Source of the DNA: Sarcina ventriculi
GTDB taxonomy: Bacteria > Bacillota > Clostridia > Clostridiales > Clostridiaceae
Length of the DNA stretch: 46,508 nt
Reading direction: 5' to 3'
NCBI RefSeq assembly: GCF_900456775.1
Contig: NZ_UAUL01000002.1
Span: 1 to 46,508 of the forward strand
Under the pieces are notes generated by a model that was not told where the DNA came from, ran no database searches, and worked only from the letters and a program-made list of their open reading frames with translations. Within the stretch, counting starts at the first letter, position 1; every line of letters starts with the position of its first letter. Shown piece after piece: positions 17,739-27,162 of the stretch. Made by a program: the position numbers and the translations under genes.

Positions 17739-18785
17739 TTACTCTATATAAACTTTCTCTACACTACTTTCGGATATTACAGGAGATAAATCTATTTTTA
17801 GTTTAGCATATTTATCTAAACCAGTCATATTTATAAGAGTTACGTTCATATTAGGTTTTCCTAATATCTCAACAGGTCTTCCACCATTAAATATTACATA
17901 TCTTTTCTTTATGCTTCTATATAATATTTTAAACATATCATATATAGGGTTGTTCTTAGTTTCTCTTGTTATTCCCATTCCATGTACATTTCCACAAGCT
18001 AAAACCCCAACTGTCATATCAGATTTAGCAGTAAATAATCCGCCATATCCTACTTGTTCTCCTTTTGCTACCTTGCATACATTAACTGGAACTGCGTAAT
18101 AAGTAAATGTCTTTTTTATTCCTCTATTATATCCCACATATCCATATATTATATTACCTCCTCTAGCTGCAGTTGTAAAATCTGCTGCCTTCCTAATATC
18201 ATTATCTAGAATTCCACTTGATGCTAAACAATGAATAAACGGTATTTCTTCTTTGTATTTTTCAGCTACCTTTTTAAATCTTCCAACTTGTGATACTGTA
18301 TATCTAACATCTTTACATTTATGTAAATGAGTGTATAATCCTTCAATTTCTATATTAGGATGATTTGATTTTAACTCTTGTATAACACTATCCAATCTAT
18401 TTATTTTTATTCCCATTCTATTCATACCAGTATCTACATAAATGTGTACTCTTTTCTTAGTATTTTGAGGTAGTTCCTTTATAATTTCCTCATTATCTAT
18501 ACTAAATATAAGATTCTCTCTATCATCTTTAAAATCTTCTATTGTACAAAGAGGTGAAAGAAGTAATATATCAGTTTTTACATCTATCTGTCTACTTTCT
18601 TCTATATTTCCTACTGCTAAAATATCAACTTTATCTTCAAGATATTTAGAAATGGTGTTTATTCCAAGTCCATATGCATCACCTTTAATTACACCTATTA
18701 ATTTTTTATCTCCAATTAGTTTTTTTATTATATTTATATTATGTTCTATAGCATTTAAATCTATTTCACACCAAAAATTACTCAT
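17739..18785 (-). CDS. alr: alanine racemase
   Basis: A PLP-dependent fold-type III racemase that makes D-alanine for peptidoglycan. The PLP lysine is K34 in GVIKGDAYGLG; THLH is in the barrel and GEQVGYGGLF in the C-terminal domain, where relatives carry the catalytic tyrosine. At 348 residues it is slightly shorter than many Alr proteins. The C-terminal beta domain diverges (for example FNGGRPVEILGKPNMNV), so a related amino-acid racemase is possible. AAGAAGG and AGG elements precede the ATG. A clostridial cell may carry a second copy elsewhere, for example for sporulation. Confidence 0.85.
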   Translation of the reverse strand: MSNFWCEIDLNAIEHNINIIKKLIGDKKLIGVIKGDAYGLGINTISKYLEDKVDILAVGNIEESRQIDVKTDILLLSPLCTIEDFKDDRENLIFSIDNEEIIKELPQNTKKRVHIYVDTGMNRMGIKINRLDSVIQELKSNHPNIEIEGLYTHLHKCKDVRYTVSQVGRFKKVAEKYKEEIPFIHCLASSGILDNDIRKAADFTTAARGGNIIYGYVGYNRGIKKTFTYYAVPVNVCKVAKGEQVGYGGLFTAKSDMTVGVLACGNVHGMGITRETKNNPIYDMFKILYRSIKKRYVIFNGGRPVEILGKPNMNVTLINMTGLDKYAKLKIDLSPVISESSVEKVYIE

Positions 18786-19003
18786 TTTATAAACCTGCCT
18801 TCTTTTTATGTCTTAAATAATTATATTACATTAATAATATATAATAAATTTAATTCAAAAACTAGCATAATTTAAATTAAGTTATATTTATTAAGATTAT
18901 TTATTAATAAATTAACCTTAATTAATTGAATTTAAAGTAAGTTATTGGTATGATTTATATATATAATTTTTAAATATATAAAATATTATTGGGGGCTAAA
19001 AAT

Positions 19004-20323
19004 ATGAATGAAATTATTGTAACAAAATTTGGTGGAAGCTCTTTAGCATCTGCCCAACAATTCAAAAAGGTTAAAGATATAATTCTTGCAAATCCAAATA
19101 GAAAATTTGTTGTTCCTTCAGCGCCAGGGAAACGAAATAGCAAAGATTATAAAATAACAGATGTTTTATATCTTTGTTATGCTCATATAAAAAGTGGTGT
19201 TCCTTTTGATGATATCTTTAAACTTATTGAGGAAAGATATTTAAATATAATAGATGAATTACAAATAGATATTAATCTAAAACCATATTTAAAAACTATC
19301 AAAGAAAAAATAGAATCTGGCGCATCTGCAGACTATATTGCAAGCAGAGGAGAATATTTAAATGGGCTAATTCTTTCTAAATACATTGGATTTGATTTTG
19401 TTGATGCCGCTGACATTATAGTTTTTGATGAAGACAGAAGTTATAATAGAGCTAAGACTCGTGAGAAGATAAATAAATTATTATCTAACAGAGAAAATGT
19501 AGTTATTCCAGGATTTTATGGAGCAAATGAAGAAGGTGACATAATTACATTTTCGCGTGGAGGTTCTGATATTACAGGTTCTATAATATCTTCAGGAATA
19601 AATGCTAATCTTTATGAAAACTGGACTGATGTTTCAGGTTTTTTAATGGCAGACCCTAGAATTGTTAAAGCTCCTAAAACTATTGAAACAATTTCTTATA
19701 AAGAGCTTAGAGAACTTTCATATATGGGCGCATCTGTTCTTCATGAAGAGGCAATTTTCCCTGTAAGAGAAAAAAACATACCAATTAGAATAAAAAATAC
19801 AAATAGACCTAATGACCCTGGAACTCTTATCGTAGATGAATTATCTAAAGATTCCAAGGCATTAAGTGTAACAGGAATAGCTGGTAGAAAAGATTTTACT
19901 GTTATATCAATTTACAAGGCTCTTATGAATTCAGAACTTGGTTTTTGTAGAAAAGTTCTATCTATCCTTGAAAATAAAGGTGTTTCATTCGAAAATATGC
20001 CAGCTGGTATAGATACTGTATGTCTTGTTATAGATAGTAGTAAACTTAATAATAAATTAAATGAAATAGTAGATGAAATTAAAATGCAATGTAATCCTGA
20101 CTCAATAGAAGTAAATCCTAATATGTCAGTTATTGCAACTGTTGGTCGAGGTATGGCTAAAACCCCTGGAATAGCAGCTAAAATATTTAATGCTGTTTAT
20201 GAGGCTAATATAAACATAAAAATGATAGACCAAGGTTCAAGTGAAATGAATATACTTATAGGTATAGATAATAGTGACTTTGAAAAAGCTACAAATGCAA
20301 TATATAACGCCTTTGTAAAATAA
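19004..20323 (+). CDS. lysC: aspartate kinase
   Basis: Phosphorylates L-aspartate, the first step towards lysine/diaminopimelate, threonine and methionine. KFGGSS (residues 8-13) is the kinase signature, TFSRGGSDITGS binds ATP/aspartate, and two ACT domains lie at the C-terminus (TVISIYKALMNSELGF and VIATVGRGMAKTPGIAAKIF). It has 439 residues. The frame extends to TTG 18989, but ATG 19004 with GGGGG eight bases upstream gives the standard start. I looked for a lysine riboswitch in the 218-base leader and saw no long GC-containing structure. It is a single gene, so feedback regulation through ACT is likely. Confidence 0.93.
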   Translation: MNEIIVTKFGGSSLASAQQFKKVKDIILANPNRKFVVPSAPGKRNSKDYKITDVLYLCYAHIKSGVPFDDIFKLIEERYLNIIDELQIDINLKPYLKTIKEKIESGASADYIASRGEYLNGLILSKYIGFDFVDAADIIVFDEDRSYNRAKTREKINKLLSNRENVVIPGFYGANEEGDIITFSRGGSDITGSIISSGINANLYENWTDVSGFLMADPRIVKAPKTIETISYKELRELSYMGASVLHEEAIFPVREKNIPIRIKNTNRPNDPGTLIVDELSKDSKALSVTGIAGRKDFTVISIYKALMNSELGFCRKVLSILENKGVSFENMPAGIDTVCLVIDSSKLNNKLNEIVDEIKMQCNPDSIEVNPNMSVIATVGRGMAKTPGIAAKIFNAVYEANINIKMIDQGSSEMNILIGIDNSDFEKATNAIYNAFVK

Positions 20324-20367
20324 AAAAATAAAAGCATTAGGGAAAACTCCCTAATGCTTTTATTTTT
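20324..20367. terminator. Bidirectional terminator between aspartate kinase and permease
   Basis: A perfect 20-bp stem (20324-20343 with 20348-20367) and a 4-nt loop, with A/T-rich outer arms and a GC-containing core. It starts right after the lysC stop and overlaps the stop of the convergent permease gene. Confidence 0.9.
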
Positions 20368-21868
20368 ATAAAATATCTTTATTCTTTAAATATCTTTTTT
20401 CATATATCATATAAAGAATTATTGCGATTATTGAGAATATTACAGGACCTGCAAGTTGTATGAAAGTTGAACGATAATTATTACTTTCAATTGCTGGTTG
20501 TATTATTGTAAATACATTAGCAAATCCTACAACACATGTAACTATTATAGCCCATATAGTACCAACTTTCTTAGACTTATACATTTCAAATGGTTTTTCA
20601 ATTGATGTATTCTTTTTAAAGAATATAAATGCTATTGCTAAGAACATATATGGAATTGTCATTGATACATTTCCCATAAGAATTAAATCATTTAAAAAAC
20701 TACTTCCGTCTGAACCTGCAAATGCTGAAGAAGCTATTATTATTATAACTATTGCACATTGTACCCACATAGCTACAACAGGCATTCCATCTTTGTTAAG
20801 TTTAGTTAATTTTTTAGGCCATATTTCCTTTGGAGTACCTTCAATAAGTTGTTTTATAGGTGAGTAAATTAATGTAAAGAAACCACCAGTTAAAGCAAGA
20901 AGCATTGAAAGTCCTATAAATCTTGCAAATAATGAACCTAAAAGTGCTGAAGCAGAAGCACTCATTCCAAATACTGAACCAATTTGTACACCTAGATTAT
21001 TTAATATTACATAAGAAACATTTGCCATATTTACACCTGGATTTGTTAATACAGCATTCCAGTTTGTAAAAAATCCTACGAATAATATAGCTAAAGAATA
21101 TCCAACCGCAATAACAATTGCTGCTATTTTAATAGCTTTAGGAAATACTACTGAAGCATTTTCTGTTTGGTCAACAAGTCCACCAACAGCTTCTAAACCT
21201 CCATAAGCGAAAATTGCAAATACTACAAATCCTAACATTCCAAGTGGTGATTGATATGCAGCATTAGGAGATGTTGTAAGTGCTGATAAAGTTAATTCTT
21301 GTGCTGGATGAAATCCGTTTCCAAAAAGTACAATTATTCCACCAAGTAATAAAACTACATTAGCGCACATTACAAATATACCACCAATTGATGCAATTTT
21401 AGATATATTCTTTAATCCTTTAGATGATACTGCAGTTATTACTAATATTAACAATATTCCTAAAACTCCAAGTAATTTTGGTCCGCTTAATCCAAATAAT
21501 GACCAAGTAGATGTGGTGTCGCTACCAAATAATAAATTTGAAAATGGTACCCATATTGATGATGAGACACTAACCATCCAAATGATATATGAAGTATACC
21601 ACATAAATGTTCCTATAAATGCAAACTTAGGTCCAACCGATTTTGACATCCAAGAATAAATACCACCTTTTTCATCTTTAAAAGCAGCACCATACTCTGC
21701 CATCATAAAAGCATATGGTATAAAAAACAATACTGCTGAGAATATATACCATGGTATAGCTCCGTATCCCATAAGATAAAAGGCTCTAGGTATATTAGTA
21801 AATCCAAATACTGATGTAAATATCATAAGTATTAATGATATTAGCCCCAATTTTTTAGTTTTTGTCAA
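20366..21868 (-). CDS. YjeM-like APC amino-acid permease
   Basis: A 500-residue, about 12-segment APC-superfamily transporter close to the YjeM / glutamate-GABA antiporter group. Diagnostic blocks are the first helix with FGFTNIPRAFYLMGYGAIPWY, AEYGAAFKDEKGGIYSWMSKSVG, and GGLEAVGGLVDQTENASVVFPKAI. The start is TTG at 21868 with GGGGG nine bases upstream; no ATG is better placed. The substrate is unproven; glutamate or related amino acids are the usual suggestion. A paralogue is at 39943-41484. Confidence 0.85.
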   Translation of the reverse strand: MTKTKKLGLISLILMIFTSVFGFTNIPRAFYLMGYGAIPWYIFSAVLFFIPYAFMMAEYGAAFKDEKGGIYSWMSKSVGPKFAFIGTFMWYTSYIIWMVSVSSSIWVPFSNLLFGSDTTSTWSLFGLSGPKLLGVLGILLILVITAVSSKGLKNISKIASIGGIFVMCANVVLLLGGIIVLFGNGFHPAQELTLSALTTSPNAAYQSPLGMLGFVVFAIFAYGGLEAVGGLVDQTENASVVFPKAIKIAAIVIAVGYSLAILFVGFFTNWNAVLTNPGVNMANVSYVILNNLGVQIGSVFGMSASASALLGSLFARFIGLSMLLALTGGFFTLIYSPIKQLIEGTPKEIWPKKLTKLNKDGMPVVAMWVQCAIVIIIIASSAFAGSDGSSFLNDLILMGNVSMTIPYMFLAIAFIFFKKNTSIEKPFEMYKSKKVGTIWAIIVTCVVGFANVFTIIQPAIESNNYRSTFIQLAGPVIFSIIAIILYMIYEKRYLKNKDIL

Positions 21869-22283
21869 TGCTTTATTCCCCCTTTTATGTTAATTAATTG
21901 ATAATTTAACTTCGTTAGTATATTCATCTGATGACTTTATATTATTATAGTTTTTGCCATTAGTCAACAAATTTCACATTACCTTTTTAGACATTTTTTT
22001 GTTTTTTTTTAAGATTATTTTAATTCCACTTAATGTTTAAAAAAAATACATGAATTTTAAAAAAAAATTTAATTATATTGTTTACTTATTAACTTTATTT
22101 TTTTAAAAAATACTTTTAATATAAAATATGTATAATAATTTAAAACATAATTATATATGTTTTAAATTATATTTAACAATGTTTTTTTACAAAATATTTA
22201 TTATTTAGAAGGAATATACATTTTTTGTAAGAATATATAATATGTTGGTTTATTTTATACGCTTTAGGAGGGCTCAATTTAGA
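21869..22283. other. AT-rich divergent intergenic region
   Basis: 415 bases between the divergent permease and HTH genes, almost entirely A/T with long homopolymer runs around 22000-22075. It must hold promoters for both genes and carries their ribosome binding sites (GGGGG at the permease end, AGGAGGG at 22266-22272). I see no RNA gene, long repeat or other reading frame with a ribosome binding site. Confidence 0.6.
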
Positions 22284-22940
22284 ATGAATACTGTAAAAAA
22301 TGAAATGTTATCAGTAGAAGATGTTTCTACTGCTTTAAAAATATCTAAATCACAAGTATATAAAGTTTTAAAAAAAAATAGGAACATCATAAAACCTATG
22401 ATAAAAATTGATGGAAAAACCTTTATTTCTAATGAAGGAATTAAATATATTGAAGAAGTTTTTAATAAAACAATAACTACTTTAAGTGTAACTACGGATG
22501 AAATGGGGATTTCTTTAGAAGAAGTTGCAGTTACATCTAGTAGCACTAAATCATATGAAAATAAAAGTTTAGAAGATGTTAATTTAGAAAATTTTATTCA
22601 GAATCCTACTAAAAAAGTTACGACAATATCATCTAATAATCAAGAAAAAAAGGAAGTAAAAAATACGAAAAAGAAAAATATAAAAAATGATGATAAAACA
22701 AACATTTATGTGGCACCTATTGATTTTAAGGGTAAAACTATTTTTGAAACCGAGGAAAAAGAAGAAAAAAAATTAACTAAAGAACAACAATTAAAATTAG
22801 AGGAGGAAAAACTTTTAGAAAAACATTGCAGAGAAGTTGATACTAAGCTTATTAATTTAAAAGAAAGATTAATTGAAAAACAAGAGCTTAATAAAAAAAG
22901 TTTTTTTAAAAAAGTTATTAATAATATATTTAAAAAATAA
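22284..22940 (+). CDS. helix-turn-helix protein with charged coiled-coil tail
   Basis: A 218-residue protein with an N-terminal excisionase/MerR-like helix-turn-helix (SVEDVSTALKISKSQVYKVL, then GKTFISNEGIKYIEEVF, residues about 8-58). A low-complexity linker follows, then a strongly charged helix likely to form a coiled coil (TEEKEEKKLTKEQQLKLEEE) and a basic amphipathic end (KKSFFKKVINNIFKK). The frame extends to 22242, but ATG 22284 lies 11 bases after AGGAGGG and is preferred. It resembles no named regulator I can identify. It is followed, after 80 bases containing a hairpin, by the 23021 gene. Confidence 0.65.
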   Translation: MNTVKNEMLSVEDVSTALKISKSQVYKVLKKNRNIIKPMIKIDGKTFISNEGIKYIEEVFNKTITTLSVTTDEMGISLEEVAVTSSSTKSYENKSLEDVNLENFIQNPTKKVTTISSNNQEKKEVKNTKKKNIKNDDKTNIYVAPIDFKGKTIFETEEKEEKKLTKEQQLKLEEEKLLEKHCREVDTKLINLKERLIEKQELNKKSFFKKVINNIFKK

Positions 22941-22974
22941 TTAGTTTAAATTTAAGAATATTATCTAAAGGAAC

Positions 22975-23007
22975 AACTTAAACATATTATATAACTATGT
23001 TTAAGTT
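22975..23007 (+). promoter_or_regulatory. 12-bp hairpin abutting the ribosome binding site
   Basis: Perfect 12-bp arms (22975-22986 and 22996-23007) with a 9-nt loop end exactly one base before AAGGAGG (23008-23014) of the next gene. No T run follows, so it is more likely an operator or a leader stem that influences translation than a terminator. Confidence 0.55.
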
Positions 23008-23020
23008 AAGGAGGATTCCT

Positions 23021-24025
23021 TTGGATAATTTTTTTTCAAATGATTCTACTACATCTTATACAAATATCTTTATATATTTAGATTCTATACTCATAAATGG
23101 CTTGTCTTCTGTATTTTTAAATGGATATATTCAAAAAAGAACAATAACTAAAACTATAGATAATTATATTTCAGGAAAAATAGATGATGGATTAAAAACT
23201 CATGATCATAATGAGTATAGTAAAAGTAAACAAGTAAATAAGCAATCGATAACCCCAAGAAGTAATGATTCACATATAAAAAGTAAAAATAATGTAAATT
23301 ATTGCTGTGATGAAGATTTTCGAAATGAAAGTTTAGAAGGTCGTAGAAATGTAAGATTTCAAGAAAGTAATGAAACCATATATACGTATTTCTCTCTTCA
23401 CCGAGAATTGTATGAATATATGAATTATTATAATATTATAAAAAACAATATTACTAAAGATAACATAATGAACGTATCATTTAATTCTGGTGATTATATT
23501 GAGATTAAAGGTGAAATAACATGTGTATCATTAGTTTGTTATTTAGACTATTTAATAACTATTATAGATTCTTTTAATACTTCAGAAAATGTAAATCTAT
23601 TGGATAATTTAATAGCTAATAATAATCCAGGAATTTGGACATTCAATGCACTCTTAAAAGTTTTAATTCATTTTAAGGCAACTTTAGAAAAACAACATAC
23701 TGGTGATATTGTGGTGAATTGTGGTGATAAAGTTGTCATTTTAACTGTTATTGATGATAATTTTTTAGAAAGTAAGGCTCACATATTTGACAAGTCTAAT
23801 TGTTGTCTTACTATATTTGGAAAAGTTCTTAAGCATTGTTCGAAAAATGAAAATTTAAGTTTACTTAGAAAAACTGGACATCATGATTATTATGAAGGTT
23901 TTTTGAATAATCTCGAGCCATATTTAAATATATTGAGAAATAATGGTATATCAATTCCTAATCCACCTAAAATTAATTATGATGAGAACACTTTATTTGT
24001 AATACCTATTAGTATATATATTTAA
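23021..24025 (+). CDS. hypothetical protein, possible DUF6414 relative
   Basis: A 334-residue soluble protein. The start is TTG 23021, six bases after AAGGAGG; the in-frame ATG at 22997 lies inside a hairpin arm with no ribosome binding site. The N-terminus (NIFIYLDSILINGLSSVFLNG) and a later beta-rich stretch (VSFNSGDYIEIKGEITCVSL) recall the DUF6414 pattern (a YLD-xx-LN opening, then a small barrel), a family of unknown function. That match is by eye and tentative. The middle part is Cys/Arg-rich and poorly conserved-looking. There is no membrane segment. It is probably co-transcribed with the upstream HTH gene, separated from it by the hairpin. Confidence 0.5.
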   Translation: MDNFFSNDSTTSYTNIFIYLDSILINGLSSVFLNGYIQKRTITKTIDNYISGKIDDGLKTHDHNEYSKSKQVNKQSITPRSNDSHIKSKNNVNYCCDEDFRNESLEGRRNVRFQESNETIYTYFSLHRELYEYMNYYNIIKNNITKDNIMNVSFNSGDYIEIKGEITCVSLVCYLDYLITIIDSFNTSENVNLLDNLIANNNPGIWTFNALLKVLIHFKATLEKQHTGDIVVNCGDKVVILTVIDDNFLESKAHIFDKSNCCLTIFGKVLKHCSKNENLSLLRKTGHHDYYEGFLNNLEPYLNILRNNGISIPNPPKINYDENTLFVIPISIYI

Positions 24026-24056
24026 AAAGGAGCTAAAAGTTTTAGCCCCTTTTTTA
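24024..24056. terminator. Terminator shared by 23021 gene and flippase gene
   Basis: A 15-bp stem with one mismatch (24024-24038 with 24040-24054) overlaps the stop codon and is followed by more T. The A5/T5 arms also suit the convergent minus-strand gene ending at 24058. Confidence 0.8.
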
Positions 24057-24057
24057 T

Positions 24058-25650
24058 TTAAATATTTTTTAGTAGTAAAACTTTTTTAAATTTTCTAGGA
24101 ACCATGTCCATAATGGTTTCATCTATCCCTTTTATGCTTAGCATCATATTTATATAAACTAATACCCCAGTATAAATTGTTATTAGAAGACTAAATACAT
24201 TAGCTATATAACTAGGAACAACTACTACAAATAATGCATATAAAGCTTTATTTAAAATAAATATTATAACCCCCATAACAATTCCACTTAAAGCTGGTTT
24301 TTGCCAACTATCTTTAAGCACTCCAAAAACACCTATATGTTTTTCTATTACCTTTATATTAAGGATCATAGTTATTATATTAGATATTAGAAGTCCTATT
24401 ATAACACCAAATATATTTATACTTGCGATTGGTATTAGTATAAAGTTACAAATAATTTTTATCACTACTCCAATAAATGATATAATAGCTCCTTCTTTAA
24501 CTTTTCCTAAACTATTTAACATTGTGTAACTTAATTGATAAATAGATGAAAAAATAAATACATATGCACCAAACTTCATAATTGAGGCTCCACCTAAATT
24601 ACTAGCTCCAAATATCATTGTAAATACTGATTTACTAAGTACAGATAATCCGATAGCTGAAGGAATGCCTATTAAAAATCCTGTTTTTATAAGCTTTTCA
24701 ATAGATACTTTAAGTTTTGTTTTATCATTTAATACATTCGCTCCAGATATAATAGGAAGTACTGAAACTGCTAAAGAACTTATGAGTATCATAGGAACAT
24801 TAATTATTTGCGTATAGTTACCATAATCTCCATATTTAACTCCTCTTACATATTCATCAAAACCAGCCTTCGCTAGTCCATTATTTATATTGGCTACATC
24901 TATTAAATTGCTTCCTGCATAAATAAATACAGCTGATAATAAAAGAGGAATAGAATATCTAATTATATAATTTAATATATAACGATTTGTATGCATTCTT
25001 TGTTTAGAAATTCTCTTAATGGTTTTATCTTTTTTGTATTTATATAATAAATATACAAGAGACCCCCCTGCTCCAACAGCAGTACCTACAGCTCCTCCAG
25101 CAACTCCTAGAGCCACACCATATCTTTTAAGTATAAAAGAAAACAATATACTAAAAACTATATTTAAAATTTGTTCTATAAATTGAGATATTCCAATTGG
25201 AGTTAAATTGTGTCTTCCTTGAAAATATCCTCTATAAGCGCTTCCAATAGCTGTAAGTAGTATACTTGGACAAAGTGTTAAAATTGCAAAATATGCATCT
25301 GAATAACCTATAAAATTTGTTATTGGTTTTGTAAATGCAAATAATATAAGCATCATAATAGTTCCCATTGATAAGAGAACTAATAACCCTAACTTAAAAC
25401 TCGCCATGGCATCTTTTTCATGCCCTGTTTCATTATATTGAGAAATAAGTTTAGGTATAGCAGTTGATACCCCTGAGATTGTAACCATATATACAAAAGT
25501 ATAGACGTTATAAGATGCATAATAAACACCATATCCAAATTTCCCTATACTCATGATTAAAAGTGGTATATATACAAGGGATAAAATTTTTGAGCAAATA
25601 TTAGTAAATGCTAATATTATTAATCCCTTTGAACTATTTTTTTCACTCAA
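24058..25650 (-). CDS. MurJ/SpoVB-type lipid flippase (MOP superfamily)
   Basis: A 530-residue, about 14-helix MOP-superfamily membrane protein. The segment AYRGYFQGRHNLTPIGISQFIEQ is characteristic of the YtgP/SpoVB branch that includes Gram-positive MurJ lipid II flippases, and SGVSTAIPKLISQYNETG fits the N-terminal lobe. The start is TTG 25650, seven bases after AGAAAGGAG. It probably moves a lipid-linked saccharide (lipid II or a polysaccharide unit) across the membrane. Clostridia usually carry several paralogues, so the exact role (growth, sporulation or polysaccharide) is open. No polysaccharide cluster surrounds it. Confidence 0.82.
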   Translation of the reverse strand: MSEKNSSKGLIILAFTNICSKILSLVYIPLLIMSIGKFGYGVYYASYNVYTFVYMVTISGVSTAIPKLISQYNETGHEKDAMASFKLGLLVLLSMGTIMMLILFAFTKPITNFIGYSDAYFAILTLCPSILLTAIGSAYRGYFQGRHNLTPIGISQFIEQILNIVFSILFSFILKRYGVALGVAGGAVGTAVGAGGSLVYLLYKYKKDKTIKRISKQRMHTNRYILNYIIRYSIPLLLSAVFIYAGSNLIDVANINNGLAKAGFDEYVRGVKYGDYGNYTQIINVPMILISSLAVSVLPIISGANVLNDKTKLKVSIEKLIKTGFLIGIPSAIGLSVLSKSVFTMIFGASNLGGASIMKFGAYVFIFSSIYQLSYTMLNSLGKVKEGAIISFIGVVIKIICNFILIPIASINIFGVIIGLLISNIITMILNIKVIEKHIGVFGVLKDSWQKPALSGIVMGVIIFILNKALYALFVVVVPSYIANVFSLLITIYTGVLVYINMMLSIKGIDETIMDMVPRKFKKVLLLKNI

Positions 25651-25787
25651 AACATTTCTCCTTTCTGTTATGTTTGTGTGAGATTATTAATTATTGCTTA
25701 TTATACCTCTTTTTATATAATATTTACAATAATATTTATAATAATAAAAAATATTAAATTTTTGTTAATTTTTTAAACAATTTTATT

Positions 25788-25840
25788 TTTATTATGACTA
25801 TGTAGCTTTATTGACATAATAAAAATAAAAGTTTATTATG
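25788..25840 (+). promoter_or_regulatory. Promoter with repeated 9-mer operator
   Basis: TTGACA (25811-25816) and TATTAT (25834-25839) are 17 bases apart, a near-consensus housekeeping promoter for the MFS/Rep_3-like operon. The 9-mer TTTATTATG occurs at 25788-25796, inverted at 25815-25823 (overlapping the -35 end) and again direct at 25832-25840 (covering the -10). The two direct copies lie in longer imperfect repeats 44 bases apart. Binding there would block transcription. Confidence 0.6.
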
Positions 25841-25903
25841 ACTTATGTACTTATTTGTCTTATTAAAAATTAATTTATAAAAAATAATACATAGGAGGAA
25901 AAG

Positions 25904-27157
25904 ATGAAAAAAAAATTATCTAATAGTCAGCTTAAATTTATTATAATTTTAGGATTAGCACTAGGAATAAGAAATCTTGGTATGAGTTTAGTTGCTCCAT
26001 TTATTTCTAATTACACTTTAGAACTTAAATATGGTACATTAGCTTTAAGTGGTATAGCTTTAGGAGGATTCAGTTTAACACAATCATTTTTCCAAGTACC
26101 TTTTGGAAGATTTTGTGATAGATTTGGTAACAAGCGCATTGTATTATTCGGATTGGCTCTTCTTATATGTGGTTTAGGATTATCGACATTTTCCCAAAAT
26201 GCTTACATATACATTCTGTCTAGATTTTTACAAGGTACAGGTGCTATAACTGCTGGAGTCTTTGCATGGATTGCTAAAGAAATTGAAGATGAAAAAAGAG
26301 CGGATGCTATGGGGCTTTGTTCTCTTATAATATCCTTTTTTATAGTAGCTGCTTTAGGAGGAGGCCCTCTTCTTATTTTAATATGGAATGTTCAAGAACT
26401 TTATGCTATTGCAACTATTTTAGTTATTGTAGTATTTTTTCTTATTTTATTTTTTCTTAAAGATGATAGAAATAAAAATGAAATAAAATTATCAAAAGAA
26501 GAACAGGCAATAAAATCTAAAGAAACTTCTAAATATACAATCTCGTTATTAAAGAATTGGAAATTTGTTGGTTTTTGTTTTGTTGGATTTATAGCTCTTT
26601 TTGTATATATGTCTACATTTATAATAATCCCTGAATATGCTACGCATTTAGTTGGAGAAGTAAACCTTTGGATGGTTTATACACCAGCTATGTTAATTGG
26701 TATAGCTTCAATGAAAATATCAGTTGTATTTGTTAAAAGATCATATTCTAAGCAAGTAGCTATAATTGCTAGTTTATTTTTTGTTTTTTCAGGAATTATT
26801 TTAATATTTGCATCAAATTCATTAGTATTTTTAATAATAGGTAGCGCATTAGCTTTTGCAGCTTATTTCATATTAACTAATTTAATTCCTACTGCGACAA
26901 ATCATATAGTAAAACCTGAATATAGAGGGTCTTTAAATGGTATTGTTAATGCTTTTACATATATCGGAGGTTTTTTTGGAAGTGCGATAACTGGTTTCCT
27001 TTGGGGAATAGATACAAAGTATGCAATCGTCGTTATAATTTCTCTTGCCATTTTAGTTACAATAATTGCATTTATAGCATTTCCTAAATTGATTATGAAA
27101 AATAGAAATAGTGCAGATTCAGAAAATGAAATAGAAATTGCAGTCTATAAGGAGTGA
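25904..27157 (+). CDS. MFS transporter
   Basis: A 417-residue major facilitator with about 12 membrane segments. The loop 2-3 signature is seen as GRFCDRFGNKR, and FLQGTGAITAGVFAWIAKEI is helix 4, typical of drug/metabolite exporters. AGGAGG precedes the ATG. The next gene begins within a few bases of its stop (its ribosome binding site AAGGAG spans the last codon), so the two are translationally coupled. The promoter at 25811-25839 carries repeated operator-like 9-mers. Substrate unknown; the coupling to a Rep_3-like protein is unusual for this family. Confidence 0.85.
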   Translation: MKKKLSNSQLKFIIILGLALGIRNLGMSLVAPFISNYTLELKYGTLALSGIALGGFSLTQSFFQVPFGRFCDRFGNKRIVLFGLALLICGLGLSTFSQNAYIYILSRFLQGTGAITAGVFAWIAKEIEDEKRADAMGLCSLIISFFIVAALGGGPLLILIWNVQELYAIATILVIVVFFLILFFLKDDRNKNEIKLSKEEQAIKSKETSKYTISLLKNWKFVGFCFVGFIALFVYMSTFIIIPEYATHLVGEVNLWMVYTPAMLIGIASMKISVVFVKRSYSKQVAIIASLFFVFSGIILIFASNSLVFLIIGSALAFAAYFILTNLIPTATNHIVKPEYRGSLNGIVNAFTYIGGFFGSAITGFLWGIDTKYAIVVIISLAILVTIIAFIAFPKLIMKNRNSADSENEIEIAVYKE

Positions 27158-27162
27158 TAATT

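Noticed and set aside
18786-19003. Lysine riboswitch before aspartate kinase
   Set aside because: The leader is almost pure A/T with no long GC-containing helices or the conserved core expected for an L box.
25788-25870. A plasmid replication origin with iterons
   Set aside because: Only a few imperfect repeats occur, they coincide with a good promoter, and no partition, mobilisation or other plasmid genes are present; an operator is the simpler reading.
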